Made by a program: the position numbers and the translations under genes
The notes under the pieces: model-generated
Databases searched by the model: none
The model's input: the letters and a program-made list of their open reading frames with translations, nothing else
What the model was told of the DNA's origin: nothing
Shown: piece by piece, positions 25,280-33,643 of the stretch
Layout: every line of letters begins with the position of its first letter
Numbering within the stretch: the stretch's first letter is position 1
Assembly: GCA_963714875.1 (NCBI GenBank)
Contig: CAVQQI010000007.1
Location: 1-64,000, forward strand
Direction of reading: 5' to 3'
DNA: 64,000 nt
From: JBAOHV01 sp963714875
Lineage (GTDB): Bacteria > Actinomycetota > Acidimicrobiia > Acidimicrobiales > Microtrichaceae

Positions 25280-26927
25280 TCAGCCCTGTGGTCGCAGCAC
25301 GAGCAGGTTGGCGGGTTCCTCGTGTTCAGCCGGCGCGCTCGGGACCATCAGCGCGGGGACGCGCCCCGCGCTGACCGCTCCGATGAGCTCCTCGCACTTG
25401 CCCTCGAAGGTCCTGTACGTGGTGTTGGACACGACGTACAGGGTGGCCTCTGGGGGGAGTCGGGACTCGAGATCCTCGGCGAAGCGCTCGGGATCGGACG
25501 CAGCATTGCGCTCGCCGTAGTCGACCCAGTCCACGAAGCGGGGGTCGCCGGCCGCGGGGTAGGGGATCACCTCGGTCCCGTCGCCGAGCTGCTGGTCGAG
25601 CTGACGCTGCAGCGCCACGCCCAACTGGTCGGGACAGGCGAGCACCACTGCCTGCTCGACGTCGTTGGCCTCGATGTCAGCGGCGATCTCGGCGACGAGC
25701 GGCTCGGTCTGGGTGCGGGAGTAGCGGATCTCGCCGACGGCGCCGAACGCGCTCGAGGGCGATGACCCCCGCCAGCAGCGCAGCGGTCAGGCGCGGCGAG
25801 CGCGCCAACGCGAGGCCAGCGGCGACGCACAGGACGAACAGCGGGAACACGACCGCTGCGTAGCGCGACGCGAACGTGTTGTTCGTGGCGAACGCAGCTG
25901 CCCAGCCGACGCCCATCGTCAGCCCGATGACGACCAGCTCGCCCCGCACCCGCGGAGCGATCGGCCGGCCGATCACCAGGTCGCCGCCGGCGATGCGCAC
26001 CATGGCCGCGGCGAGCAGCAGTGCCACCAAGCCGTAGCTGAGCAGTTGCGCGGCGCCGTGGCGGGCGCCCGCGAAGTCGACCACGCTGATGACGATCACC
26101 GAGGCGGGGCCGAACCGCTCGCCCCACGGTGTGCCGGTGTTGGCCGACTGGTAGAGCAGCGCCGGCACCCACGGCAGGAACAGCACGCCGCCGGCGACGA
26201 GCGCTCCGGCTGCCAGGCGAGCGCCGCTGCGCTGCTCGGGCGACCTGGCTCGCCATGCCTGCCAGAGCGCCACCAGGCCGACCGCGGCGAGCAGCCACAT
26301 CGACCAGTAGTGGGTCCACAGGAGCGCGGCCGTGATGAGTGCCGCTCCGACCGCGACGACGAGTCGGCGGCGGCCGGCGCTGCGCCCGGTGAGCAGGTCA
26401 TCGATCAGCAGATAGCCGGCCAGCACCAGGGTGATGGCGAGGGAGTACATCCGGGTCTCGGCGCCGTAGCGGATCCCGTAGGGCAGCAGCGCCATGACCC
26501 CCAGGGCGATCAGGCCGGTGCGTCGGCCGCCGAGGGGCCCCGCGCCAGCCCGTTCGCCGAGGCGGCAGCCGGCCAGGTAGGTCAGTGGGAGTCCGATCAC
26601 CGAGATGAACCCGGCGAGCGCTCGCACCCACCAGTCCGAATCGCCGCCGAGCGCGATCCACCCGTGCAGCAGCACGTAGAACAGCGGCGGGTGGCCGTCG
26701 CGTCGCAACGCCTCGGAGATGTCGCCGATCGGCAGCGAGGCGATGTTGACCGTCAACGCCTCGTCGAGCCACAGCCCGGAGCGGGGTGCGAACCGCAGCG
26801 CGATACCGGCGACCACCGCGACGACGGTCACGGCCATGAGCATCACGTCCACCGGGGGCGCGACGCGTCGTTCCGGGACGGCTCGGGTGGCGTCGGGGCT
26901 CGCGGCAGGAGTGGGGTCGGTGCTCAT
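25280..26927 (-). CDS. GT39-type membrane glycosyltransferase (one +1 shift)
   Basis: The joined product is about 548 residues: a cytoplasmic tail, then a GT-C fold with SGLWLDEALTVNIASLP (an Asp-Glu pair after helix 1) and RRDGHPPLFYVLLHGW, followed by some ten more helices and a soluble C-terminal domain. The Asp-Glu and HPP motifs are those of dolichyl- or polyprenyl-phosphate-sugar dependent transferases (PMT_2 superfamily). The frame changes at CTC-G-AGC (base 25754): before it the reading ends LLAGVIAL, after it continues SAFGAVGEIRYSRTQTEP and on to LVLRPQG. Without that base the gene is whole. It lies 28 bases after the GT4 gene. Confidence 0.8.
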
Positions 26928-26955
26928 CGTGGGGTGCGCTCGGGGCGCCCCGACA

Positions 26956-28293
26956 CTACCGGGACGCGGTGTCGGGGCCGGTGAGCCGCCGGACCGCAGC
27001 TGCGACCGCCAGGGCGGTGTCGTCCCATGTCGGGCCGGCGTAGCTCGCTGCGGCGGCGCGTTGGTGCGCGTGATGGGTCGGGTCCTCCAGGTGCCGGGTG
27101 AGCAGTCCGACGAGGGCGTCGACGTCGTGGGGTTCGAACAGCTCGCTCAGGCCGGCTCCCGCCTCGGGGAGTGCGCCGCCGGTCGAGGAGATCGTCGGGC
27201 AGCCGTGGTGCAGCGCCTCCATCACCGGCACGCCGAGCCCTTCGTAGATCGACGGCGCCACCGCGACGAACGCGTGCTGGTAGAGCCAGGCCAGCTGGGC
27301 GTCATCGATGCCGCCCAGCCAGTGGATTCGGTCGCCGAGCAGTCGATGGGACCGGATCCGCTGCACCAGCGAGTCGACCATCCATCCCTCCTTGCCGACC
27401 AGCACGAGGGCCAGCTCGGGGTGCGACGCCAGGAGCCGCTCGATCGCGTCGAGGACCACGGCCTGGTTCTTGCGCGGTTCCAGGGTGCCGACGACCAGGA
27501 CGTACCGGAGCTGCGGGTCGATCTCGGGAACGGGGACCGCGGCGGGCGCCGGGTGATCCGCCCCGAGCGGCACGACCTGCACGTCGAGCTCACGGTGGAC
27601 GCCGAGCGCTGGCGCAACCCGGCGCAGGTCGGCAGCGGTGCACTCGGAGTTGGCCAGGAACAGCTCGGCATGGCGCAGCTGCGCGACGAGCCAGTCGCGG
27701 AACACCTGCGCGTGCTGCGCGGTGAACCACTGCGGGAACAGCATCGGCATCACGTCGTGCACCAGCACGAGCGGATGCACCTGCGCAGCGACCAGGTGGG
27801 GCAGCAGCTCGGCCCGCGGGGTCGGGTCGTACCAGGAACCCTCGATGTCCGCGAACACCGATCCTGCGGGGATCGCGCCACGTTCGATCGGGCCGAGCGA
27901 CAGCTCGGCGTGGCCGGGCAGGATCTCGCGGCGACGGTTCCGGCGGGCGGAGATCACGGCGCGTGCCCGCAGGGTGAGCGGCAGGTCGCCGACTCGCCGG
28001 ACCAGGGGCGAGAGCGGGCCGAAGTCGTCGGCCCGGCGCCCGGCGCGCCCGCCGGCGGGATGGGTGCGCAGCTGCGCTCGTTCGTCGTCGGTGAGCCGAC
28101 GGAAGTCCGCGCCCACCGCCGGGGTGACCACGGGCACCACCTCGAGTCCATCGCCGGCGGGGCCGTCGAGACCGTTGACGACTTCTCGCACCACGCGCTG
28201 GATGCCGGTCGTGAAGTCGACCGACAGCGTGTTGGTCACCTCGACCACGACCTGGGTCGGAGCGGCCGGGTCACGGCGATCGGTCGAACCCAT
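26956..28293 (-). CDS. GT4-family glycosyltransferase
   Basis: A cytoplasmic GT-B enzyme of 445 residues. The C-terminal donor domain is clear: YVLVVGTLEPRKNQAVVLDAIERL, then SIYEGLGVPVMEALHHGCPTISS with the E-x7-E nucleotide-sugar motif, and GALPEAGAGLSELFEP. The N-terminal half carries VHDVMPMLFPQWF and LANSECTAADLRR. The enzyme family transfers mannose, rhamnose or similar sugars. I prefer the ATG at 28293 (GGTGAGG five bases upstream) to the GTG two codons earlier. It heads the minus-strand glycosyltransferase run. Confidence 0.88.
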   Translation of the reverse strand: MGSTDRRDPAAPTQVVVEVTNTLSVDFTTGIQRVVREVVNGLDGPAGDGLEVVPVVTPAVGADFRRLTDDERAQLRTHPAGGRAGRRADDFGPLSPLVRRVGDLPLTLRARAVISARRNRRREILPGHAELSLGPIERGAIPAGSVFADIEGSWYDPTPRAELLPHLVAAQVHPLVLVHDVMPMLFPQWFTAQHAQVFRDWLVAQLRHAELFLANSECTAADLRRVAPALGVHRELDVQVVPLGADHPAPAAVPVPEIDPQLRYVLVVGTLEPRKNQAVVLDAIERLLASHPELALVLVGKEGWMVDSLVQRIRSHRLLGDRIHWLGGIDDAQLAWLYQHAFVAVAPSIYEGLGVPVMEALHHGCPTISSTGGALPEAGAGLSELFEPHDVDALVGLLTRHLEDPTHHAHQRAAAASYAGPTWDDTALAVAAAVRRLTGPDTASR

Positions 28294-28479
28294 GGTCACC
28301 TCACCGTACCGCTCGCCGGACGCGCAACGGGAGCCGCTCGGTCCGGCAGGGCGAATGCCGACCCGGGAGGCTCCCGATCGCGGTCACTGACATGGTGTTC
28401 CCACCGTTCCATCGGCGCCGGACCGCCACAGTTGACCTTTCGGTGGGGGACCGGCACGGTCACCACGGGGTCGGTGGCG

Positions 28480-29694
28480 TCAGCGGGTGAGGATGACCGA
28501 CGAGCCGTGGCCGAACAGGCCCTGGTTGGCGGTGATGCCGACCTTGGGGTTGTCGGCCTGGGCGCCCTGGGCGGTACCGCGCAGCTGCCAGGTGAGCTCG
28601 CAGACCTGAGCGATCGCCTGCGCGGGGACCGCTTCACCGAAGCACGCCAGGCCGCCCGAGGGGTTGACGGGCAGGCGACCGCCCACCTGGGTGACGCCGT
28701 CGCGCAGCAGCTGCTCGGCCTCGCCGGGCCCACAGAAGCCCAGGTCCTCGTACCAGTCGAGCTCGAGTGCGGTGGACAGGTCGTAGACCTCGGCCACCTC
28801 GACGTCGTCCGGTCCGAGTCCGGCCTGTGCGTACGCGGCGTCACCGATGGCCTGCTTGAAGCCCCGCTCGGGAACGGGGATGCCCGCGGCCGAGTCGGTG
28901 GCCAGGTTCGGCATCTCCAGGATGGTGTTGGGGAAGGTCGGCGTCACCGTCGACACCGCAGCGACCCGCACGAGCGGATCGGTGCTCGAGCCCTGCGCCG
29001 AGGCGAGGTGCTTGCGTGCGTACTCCATCGAGGTGAGCACGATCGCTGCGCCGCCGTCCGAGGTGGCGCAGATGTCGAGCAGCCGCAGCGGGCTGGACAC
29101 CGTCGGCGACGCGGCGATGTCCTCGGCGGAGACGGCCTTGCGGTAGCGCGCATAGGGGTTGTGCAGCCCGTGCGCGGCGTTCTTGATCTTCACCTTGGCG
29201 AAGTCGTCGGTGGTCGCGCCGTACAGGTCGATGCGACGCCGGGCCCACATCGCGAAGTAGCTGGGGTTCGTCATGCCGAGCAGACGGAAGCGCAACCAGT
29301 CGGGGTCGTCGCCACGTTCACCGGCGTTGGGCTTGAGGAAGCCCTTGGGTGTGGTGTCCGCACCGACGACCAGTGCGACGTCGCACATGCCCGACAGGAT
29401 CCGCTGACGGGCGGCGTCGAGCGCCATGGCACCCGACGCACAGGCCCCGTACGCGCTGGTGACGGGGATGCCGGTCCAGCCGAGGGCCTGGGCGAAGGTG
29501 GCGCCGGCGACGTAGCCGGGGTACCCGTTGCGCATGGTGTCGGCGCCGGCGACGAAGCCGACGTCGGACCAGTCGATGCCGGCGTCGCTCAGGGCGTCGC
29601 GGGCCGCGGCGACCCCGTACTCGACGAAGTTGCGGCCCCACTTGCCCCAGGGATGCATGCCGACCCCGAGCACGGCGACCTGTTCGACGGCCAT
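28480..29694 (-). CDS. Thiolase-fold lipid-transfer protein (Rv1627c-like)
   Basis: This 404-residue thiolase-superfamily protein begins AVLGVGMHPWGKWGRNF and has the reactive Cys region SAYGACASGAMALD, the DICATSDGGAAIV patch, EVYDLSTALELDWYEDLG and the C-terminal NPSGGLACFGEA and NQGLFGHGSS. It matches the mycobacterial non-specific lipid-transfer/thiolase protein Rv1627c closely in my memory of that sequence. Such proteins work with a DUF35 partner in CoA-ester retro-Claisen or retro-aldol steps of lipid and sterol side-chain breakdown. Its ATG overlaps the DUF35 stop by four bases. The start at 29694 fits homologues. Confidence 0.88.
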   Translation of the reverse strand: MAVEQVAVLGVGMHPWGKWGRNFVEYGVAAARDALSDAGIDWSDVGFVAGADTMRNGYPGYVAGATFAQALGWTGIPVTSAYGACASGAMALDAARQRILSGMCDVALVVGADTTPKGFLKPNAGERGDDPDWLRFRLLGMTNPSYFAMWARRRIDLYGATTDDFAKVKIKNAAHGLHNPYARYRKAVSAEDIAASPTVSSPLRLLDICATSDGGAAIVLTSMEYARKHLASAQGSSTDPLVRVAAVSTVTPTFPNTILEMPNLATDSAAGIPVPERGFKQAIGDAAYAQAGLGPDDVEVAEVYDLSTALELDWYEDLGFCGPGEAEQLLRDGVTQVGGRLPVNPSGGLACFGEAVPAQAIAQVCELTWQLRGTAQGAQADNPKVGITANQGLFGHGSSVILTR

Positions 29695-30185
29695 CACTTC
29701 GCTCCGTTCGTGTCGGCGGTGACCGGGCGCCACTTCCAGACGATGTAGGTGTGCTCCTCGTCGGAGTTCAGCTCATCGGCCACCAGTTCCATCGGCATGC
29801 CCACGGTCAGGTCCTCCACGGTCACACCCGCGATGACCTGGCCCAGCACCACCAGTCGCTCCTCGGCGAGTTCGACCGCCGCGAGGCAGTAGGGCACGTA
29901 CGGGTCCGTCGGTGCCACGAACGGAGCGGGCGGCTGGTACTGGGCGTCGGTGTAGGACCACAGCGTCCCGGTGTTCGACAGCTCGACGTCGACCAGTTCG
30001 GACTCGGCGAAACCCGGCGCCCGTGACATCACGCGTTCGGGCGGGAAGAAGTAGGTGCCGCTGTCGACGCATCGAGTACCGAGCAGCGAGATGCCGGGCA
30101 CGCCCGAGCCGTCGGTCGGAATCGGTGTGTCCTCGGGCGGCATCGAGAACCAGCCCTCGATGGCGGGGACCCTGGTCGTGGCCAT
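29694..30185 (-). CDS. DUF35 OB-fold protein, partner of the thiolase
   Basis: A 163-residue OB-fold acyl-CoA-associated protein. The N-terminal part would normally be a rubredoxin-like zinc ribbon of four cysteines, but only one is present (TRCVDSGTYFFPPERVMSRA), so zinc binding is probably lost. The OB part is intact: SYTDAQYQPPAPFV, YVPYCLAAVELAEERLVVLGQV, VGMPMELV. DUF35 proteins form complexes with thiolase-like enzymes, and the four-base overlap with the next gene agrees. Upstream lies the ATCTGACG palindrome (30233-30251). Confidence 0.87.
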   Translation of the reverse strand: MATTRVPAIEGWFSMPPEDTPIPTDGSGVPGISLLGTRCVDSGTYFFPPERVMSRAPGFAESELVDVELSNTGTLWSYTDAQYQPPAPFVAPTDPYVPYCLAAVELAEERLVVLGQVIAGVTVEDLTVGMPMELVADELNSDEEHTYIVWKWRPVTADTNGAK

Positions 30186-30232
30186 GTCGGACCTCGAATG
30201 GTGGTGGGACCGGCCGGTCGGGCCGGGTGTCG

Positions 30233-30251
30233 ATCTGACGGGTCGTCAGGT
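30233..30251. promoter_or_regulatory. Palindromic operator, thiolase operon copy
   Basis: ATCTGACGGGTCGTCAGGT is an inverted repeat with a three-base centre and one mismatched position. It is 48 bases upstream of the DUF35 ATG and overlaps the end of the double TetR gene. Near-identical sites lie at 36195 and 43724. Confidence 0.7.
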
Positions 30252-31708
30252 TACCCGGGTGGCTGCCAGGGCTCGACCCCCGTGGCGCTTGCCGGGTAGC
30301 AGCCGCATCGCCAGGGCTGCTGCGTCGGTGGGCGCACCGAGCCGGCTGAGCCCTTGTGTGAGGACGAAGTTGATCATCATGGACGCCACCTGGACCGGCT
30401 CCTCCCCGCCCAGGTCGAGCCGTTCCAGTGGCGGCAGGAGGACCTCGGCGATCGGGACCTCGATCCGGATGTCGTGGTCCGTGAGCTCCCCGCCGCGCTG
30501 CAGGTTCACCGCGACGCGCTCGGCCAGCAGCGCCCGGGCGGGCTCCGGGTCCGACGAGACCAGGTCGGCGAGCCGATCGAGCACCCGGTACAGCGATGTC
30601 GTGGCTTCCTCGTCGGCCACGGCACCTGACACCGCCCGGAGCTCGGGCAGGTGCCGGACGAACGTCGTGGCGGCGACCTCCCTGACGCTGCTGAACAGGT
30701 TGAGCACCGTCTGGTTCGACACGCCTGCCGCGTCGGCGATCTCGCTGGCGGTCATCTCCTCCCATCCGCCGCCGACCAGTTCGATCGCCGCGTTCGTGAC
30801 CCGCCGACGCGTGCTCCCGGCGACGTCGAGCACCCGAACGTGCCTGGGGTGACAGGTTCGGATCGTCGGCGATCGCGCCGGGGATGCCGGCACCGTTCAC
30901 AGCGCCCAGGTCGGCCAGACGGATGCGGCTGCCGCGCGGCACCGTGAGCGATGCGGCGAGTGCGGTGGCCACGTCCGAGAAGAGCATGTCGTCGACCGCC
31001 TCGGGATCGACCTGCTGTCGCGCGAGCAGGCCTTCGAACAGCGCGGTCAACGCGACCGCGATGCGGTCCAGGTCGAACGGGTCCAGGAACGTGCGTCCGA
31101 TGCCGTCCATCAGGAGTGTCCAGCCCGCCACCGCCTGGTCGTGGCGGGCTCGGTAGCCCGGACCGCAGCACGTCGCCGACCGTGCTCATCCCGCCCTGTT
31201 CGGCCGAGAGCGGCTGCATGTGGTGCGCCCACAACTCGTACTGGGTCCGCAGGCTGCGCCGCATGGACTCCTCGGTGCTGTGCACCTCCCACGTGTCGGC
31301 CAGTTCCAGACGCATCACCTCGACCAGGTCGAGATGGGCGAGCGCGCCGACCATCGTGTCGACCTGTTCGGCGAGGTCCTCCGGTGCCGGCAACGTCGAG
31401 ATCGCCAGCGCATCGAAGAACTCCCCCCGGTTGGCGAAGTGGTGGAAGAAGGATCCGGTCGTGACGCCTGCGTTCGCGGCGATCTTCGCCGTGGTCGCGC
31501 CGGCGAAGACGTCCGCGAGGGAGAGCTCGTCGATGGTCGCCAGACCGGCCTCGATCAGTCGATCGCGCGCCGCGGCCGGGTTCGCTCCCGGGCTCGTGCT
31601 CGTGCTCGGGTTCTCTGTCGCCGGGGCGCTCGACCGGTCCGGTGGGCTCGACTGGTCCGGTGCGCTCGGGCGGGTGTCGTCGTCGGCCGTGGGTCGCTGC
31701 GTCGGCAT
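30246..31708 (-). CDS. Tandem double-TetR regulator (two +1 shifts)
   Basis: Joined, the product is about 486 residues with two complete TetR units. The first DNA-binding domain reads ARDRLIEAGL, TTAKIAANAGVTTGSFFHHFANRGEFFDAL; the second reads TRRRVTNAAIELV, ASEIADAAGVSNQTVLNLFSSVREVAA. Each is followed by a helical ligand domain. The frame changes at GGG-C-TAC (about 31156) and CGT-T-CGG (about 30837); each is one extra base, and joining across them keeps the similarity. The second change falls just before the second HTH, so two adjacent genes are possible, but no start codon or ribosome binding site is seen there. The ATG at 31708 follows twin inverted repeats. Confidence 0.72.
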
Positions 31709-31716
31709 CCTCACAC

Positions 31717-31732
31717 CATAGCAACTACTACG
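31717..31732. promoter_or_regulatory. Operator-like half-conserved site 1 of the double TetR gene
   Basis: CATAGCAACTACTACG matches site 2 in its first ten bases but its right arm is degenerate. It starts nine bases upstream of the ATG at 31708 and 22 bases from the start of site 2, two helical turns. Confidence 0.55.
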
Positions 31733-31738
31733 GCGGGG

Positions 31739-31754
31739 CATAGCAACTGCTATG
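31739..31754. promoter_or_regulatory. Palindromic operator site 2 of the double TetR gene
   Basis: CATAGCA-AC-TGCTATG is a perfect seven-base inverted repeat with a two-base centre, the usual size of a TetR-family operator. Location just before the regulator gene suggests autoregulation. Confidence 0.65.
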
Positions 31755-31863
31755 TTGCTGCCGGGGTGGGTCGACCGAGGTGCATACCGCTGCTGCTCTG
31801 GCGCCGGCTGCCGAGACGTCCTTGATCTGCAAATGTCATCTCTAGTAGAACTGAGCCAATCCT

Positions 31864-31895
31864 CCTGGCGGTGATTCGCCCCAATGACCGCCAGG
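31864..31895. repeat. Inverted repeat 1 (hairpin)
   Basis: CCTGGCGGT and ACCGCCAGG, nine-base stem, 14-base loop. Confidence 0.6.
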
Positions 31896-31901
31896 CGGAG
31901 G

Positions 31902-31921
31902 TTCTCGGAGCAATCCGAGAA
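31902..31921. repeat. Inverted repeat 2 (hairpin)
   Basis: TTCTCGG and CCGAGAA, seven-base stem, AGCAAT loop. It begins six bases after repeat 1. Confidence 0.55.
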
Positions 31922-31936
31922 GAAGTACCCCATCAC

Positions 31937-31972
31937 AGCCGGGGGATGCAGAGTCATCTGCATCCCCCGGCT
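31937..31972. terminator. Strong hairpin, 16-base perfect stem
   Basis: AGCCGGGGGATGCAGA and TCTGCATCCCCCGGCT pair perfectly around a GTCA loop. It is the strongest hairpin seen in the window. It may be a terminator for the minus-strand gene ending at 32059, or part of a structured RNA. Confidence 0.6.
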
Positions 31973-32010
31973 GTTGACGTTCAGGCCCGCCTCGCGCTCC
32001 GAACCGTGGT

Positions 32011-32040
32011 GCGGAACGCGTCAGTGCTGGAGCGTTCCGC
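32011..32040. terminator. Hairpin just after the lipoprotein stop
   Basis: GCGGAACGC and GCGTTCCGC form a nine-base stem with a 12-base loop, 18 bases downstream of the stop at 32059 on the minus strand. Confidence 0.5.
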
Positions 32041-32058
32041 GACGCAGTTGGCGGGGGC

Positions 32059-32757
32059 TCACCACTGCGGCGGGATGCGCGGGGTCTCCTGGGTCGGTGG
32101 ATCGTCGCGCAGATCGACGCGGTCGATGTTGCGACGGGCAGGGACGGTGCGGTGCCCGCGGCGTCGCCACCATCCGAGGATCCACGACACGGTCGCCACC
32201 ATGCCGATCACCGAGAAGATCGCCATCACCATCTGCACGAACGCCCCGGCTCCGGGCGCGGCGGCCTCGGTCACCTCGACACGCAGGCGGACCTGCGCCG
32301 GATCCGCCGGCTCGCCCTCCGCATCGGTGGGCGTGGGTGCACGGTCGACCTGTTCGGCATCGACGTCGATGGTGGTGGACACCACTCGGGCCTCCAGCTG
32401 CCCGATCGCCGCGAGCGCCAGGTCCAGGTTCTCTCCCGGCAGGGTGAACTCGAGCGCCGTCTGATCGGGTTCGGTGGTCTGCTCACCCACCCGCGTGCCG
32501 TCCCAGGTGGAGGCGCTCGCCAGGACGTCCTGACGGGTGAGCAGCACCTGGGCCCGGTCGTCGGCCTCGATCTGGACCACCGCATCCGCGGAGTCGGTGT
32601 CCAGCAGATCGGAACAGCCGGCGAGCAGCACCATCGACGCGACGACGGCCACGGCCGTCACCGCGGCCAGGACTGGCGGGCGGCGGCCGACATGGGCGCA
32701 GGACGCGTGCGCGTGGGGGTGCAGGGGTGCGGCGATGCGGCCAGCGTACGGCCGCAA
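32059..32757 (-). CDS. Membrane-anchored lipoprotein, function unknown
   Basis: About 232 residues. A hydrophobic segment ending ASMVLLAGC is a lipobox, followed by an extracytoplasmic domain (ADAVVQIEADDRAQVLLTR, then TALEFTLPGENLDLALAAIG) and a C-terminal transmembrane helix near VQMVMAIFSVIGMVATVSWILGW with a basic cytoplasmic tail. The arrangement recalls LppM-type lipoproteins, but I cannot assign the family. No ATG or GTG fits; the TTG at 32757, eight bases after the SDR stop, is the best start and implies coupling to the SDR gene. The start is uncertain. Confidence 0.6.
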   Translation of the reverse strand: MRPYAGRIAAPLHPHAHASCAHVGRRPPVLAAVTAVAVVASMVLLAGCSDLLDTDSADAVVQIEADDRAQVLLTRQDVLASASTWDGTRVGEQTTEPDQTALEFTLPGENLDLALAAIGQLEARVVSTTIDVDAEQVDRAPTPTDAEGEPADPAQVRLRVEVTEAAAPGAGAFVQMVMAIFSVIGMVATVSWILGWWRRRGHRTVPARRNIDRVDLRDDPPTQETPRIPPQW

Positions 32758-32765
32758 GGGGTGGT

Positions 32766-33575
32766 TCAGGTGGGACCGGCGGCGTCCAGGAACGCCGGTC
32801 GTTCGCCGCCGCCGTGCAACCAGATCGCACTTCCGCTGACGTAGGACGACAACGGCGACGCGAGCCACCGGCATGCCTGTGCCAGGTCCTCGGGTGTGCC
32901 CAGCCGTCCGGCCGGCACCGTGGCGGCGACCCTGGCGATCGACTCGTCGTCGCCGTAGTGCAGGTGTGCCTGCTCGGTCTCGATGAGGCCGGCGACGATC
33001 GCGGTCACCCGCACCTTGGGGGCCCACTCGACCGCCAGCGACTGGGTCAGGCTCAGCAGTCCGGCCTTGGCCGCGCCGTAGGCGGCGGTGCCCGGCGAGG
33101 GCCGCACCGCGGAGACCGAGGCGATGTTGACGATGACGCCGGCGTCGGCGCCGTCGGGGCGCTGTTGCATGTGGTGGTTGGCGCGCTGGGCGACGTGCAG
33201 CGGTGCGAGCAGGTTGAGTCGGATGATCGACTCGCTGAACCGCGGCGAGGCCGTCGCCGCATCCGCCGGCGGGGCGCCCCCGGCGTTGTTCACCACGGCG
33301 TCGATGCCGCCGAAGCGCTCGACGGTGGCGTCCACGAGCGCAGCTGCCTGCTCGGGGTCACGGACGTCGGCTGCCATGAACCCTGCGGTACGTCCATCGG
33401 CGGTCGGCAGGTCGTCGGGCTCGGTGCGACCGCACGTCATGACCTGGGCTCCCCAGTCCATGAAGCGCTGCACGATGACCCGCCCGATGCCCTTGGTGCC
33501 ACCGGTGACGAGGACCACCCTGCCGTCGAAGTCGTGGTCGGTCACATCGTTGCGTGTCGGCTCCGCTGGGCTCAT
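32766..33575 (-). CDS. SDR family oxidoreductase
   Basis: A classical short-chain dehydrogenase of 269 residues: TGGTKGIG for the NAD(P) loop (about 24-31), ADVRDPE, NNAGG, the catalytic Ser in IASVSAVRPS and YGAAK with the Tyr-Lys pair. It reduces or oxidises a hydroxyl/keto group using NAD(P)(H). In mycobacteria the echA20-ipdAB steroid ring genes also have SDR genes beside them, and here echA20 is about 1.1 kb away, so a hydroxyacyl-CoA or keto intermediate of C/D-ring breakdown is a fair guess. It seems leaderless, eight bases after TAGCGT. Confidence 0.88.
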   Translation of the reverse strand: MSPAEPTRNDVTDHDFDGRVVLVTGGTKGIGRVIVQRFMDWGAQVMTCGRTEPDDLPTADGRTAGFMAADVRDPEQAAALVDATVERFGGIDAVVNNAGGAPPADAATASPRFSESIIRLNLLAPLHVAQRANHHMQQRPDGADAGVIVNIASVSAVRPSPGTAAYGAAKAGLLSLTQSLAVEWAPKVRVTAIVAGLIETEQAHLHYGDDESIARVAATVPAGRLGTPEDLAQACRWLASPLSSYVSGSAIWLHGGGERPAFLDAAGPT

Positions 33576-33583
33576 GTGGGCGG

Positions 33584-33589
33584 ACGCTA
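33584..33589 (-). promoter_or_regulatory. Candidate -10 hexamer of the SDR gene
   Basis: On the minus strand TAGCGT ends eight bases before the ATG at 33575, where no Shine-Dalgarno sequence is seen. Confidence 0.35.
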
Positions 33590-33629
33590 CCGGGGCGCGA
33601 TCCCCACTGACGAGCGGCGCGCGACTGCC

Positions 33630-33635
33630 TACGGT
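33630..33635 (+). promoter_or_regulatory. Candidate -10 hexamer of the hydrolase gene
   Basis: TACGGT ends eight bases before the GTG at 33644. With the SDR promoter it forms a compact divergent region of fewer than 70 bases. Confidence 0.35.
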
Positions 33636-33643
33636 GCGCGGCC

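Larger units (their letters stand above)
31755..32058. other. Intergenic region with four successive hairpins
   Basis: No protein gene is evident. Within about 180 bases lie four perfect inverted repeats (31864-31895, 31902-31921, 31937-31972, 32011-32040). The two rightmost may terminate the lipoprotein gene at 32059. The others could be part of a structured RNA. An in-frame extension of the double TetR gene also crosses this region but would bypass its RBS-proximal start. Confidence 0.6.

Noticed and set aside
26719..29748. Thousand-codon open frame on the plus strand over the GT4 and thiolase genes
   Set aside because: It is antisense to two clear enzymes with complete motifs, and its product is Arg/Gly/His-rich low-complexity sequence.
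31709..31963. N-terminal extension of the double TetR protein across the hairpin region
   Set aside because: The extension crosses the perfect operator and hairpins; the ATG at 31708 gives a normal TetR start, so translation from 31963 is unlikely.
31864..32040. Integron attC site or CRISPR
   Set aside because: No integrase, no GTTRRRY/AAC core pair recognised, and the hairpins are unrelated to each other, so there is no repeat-spacer pattern.
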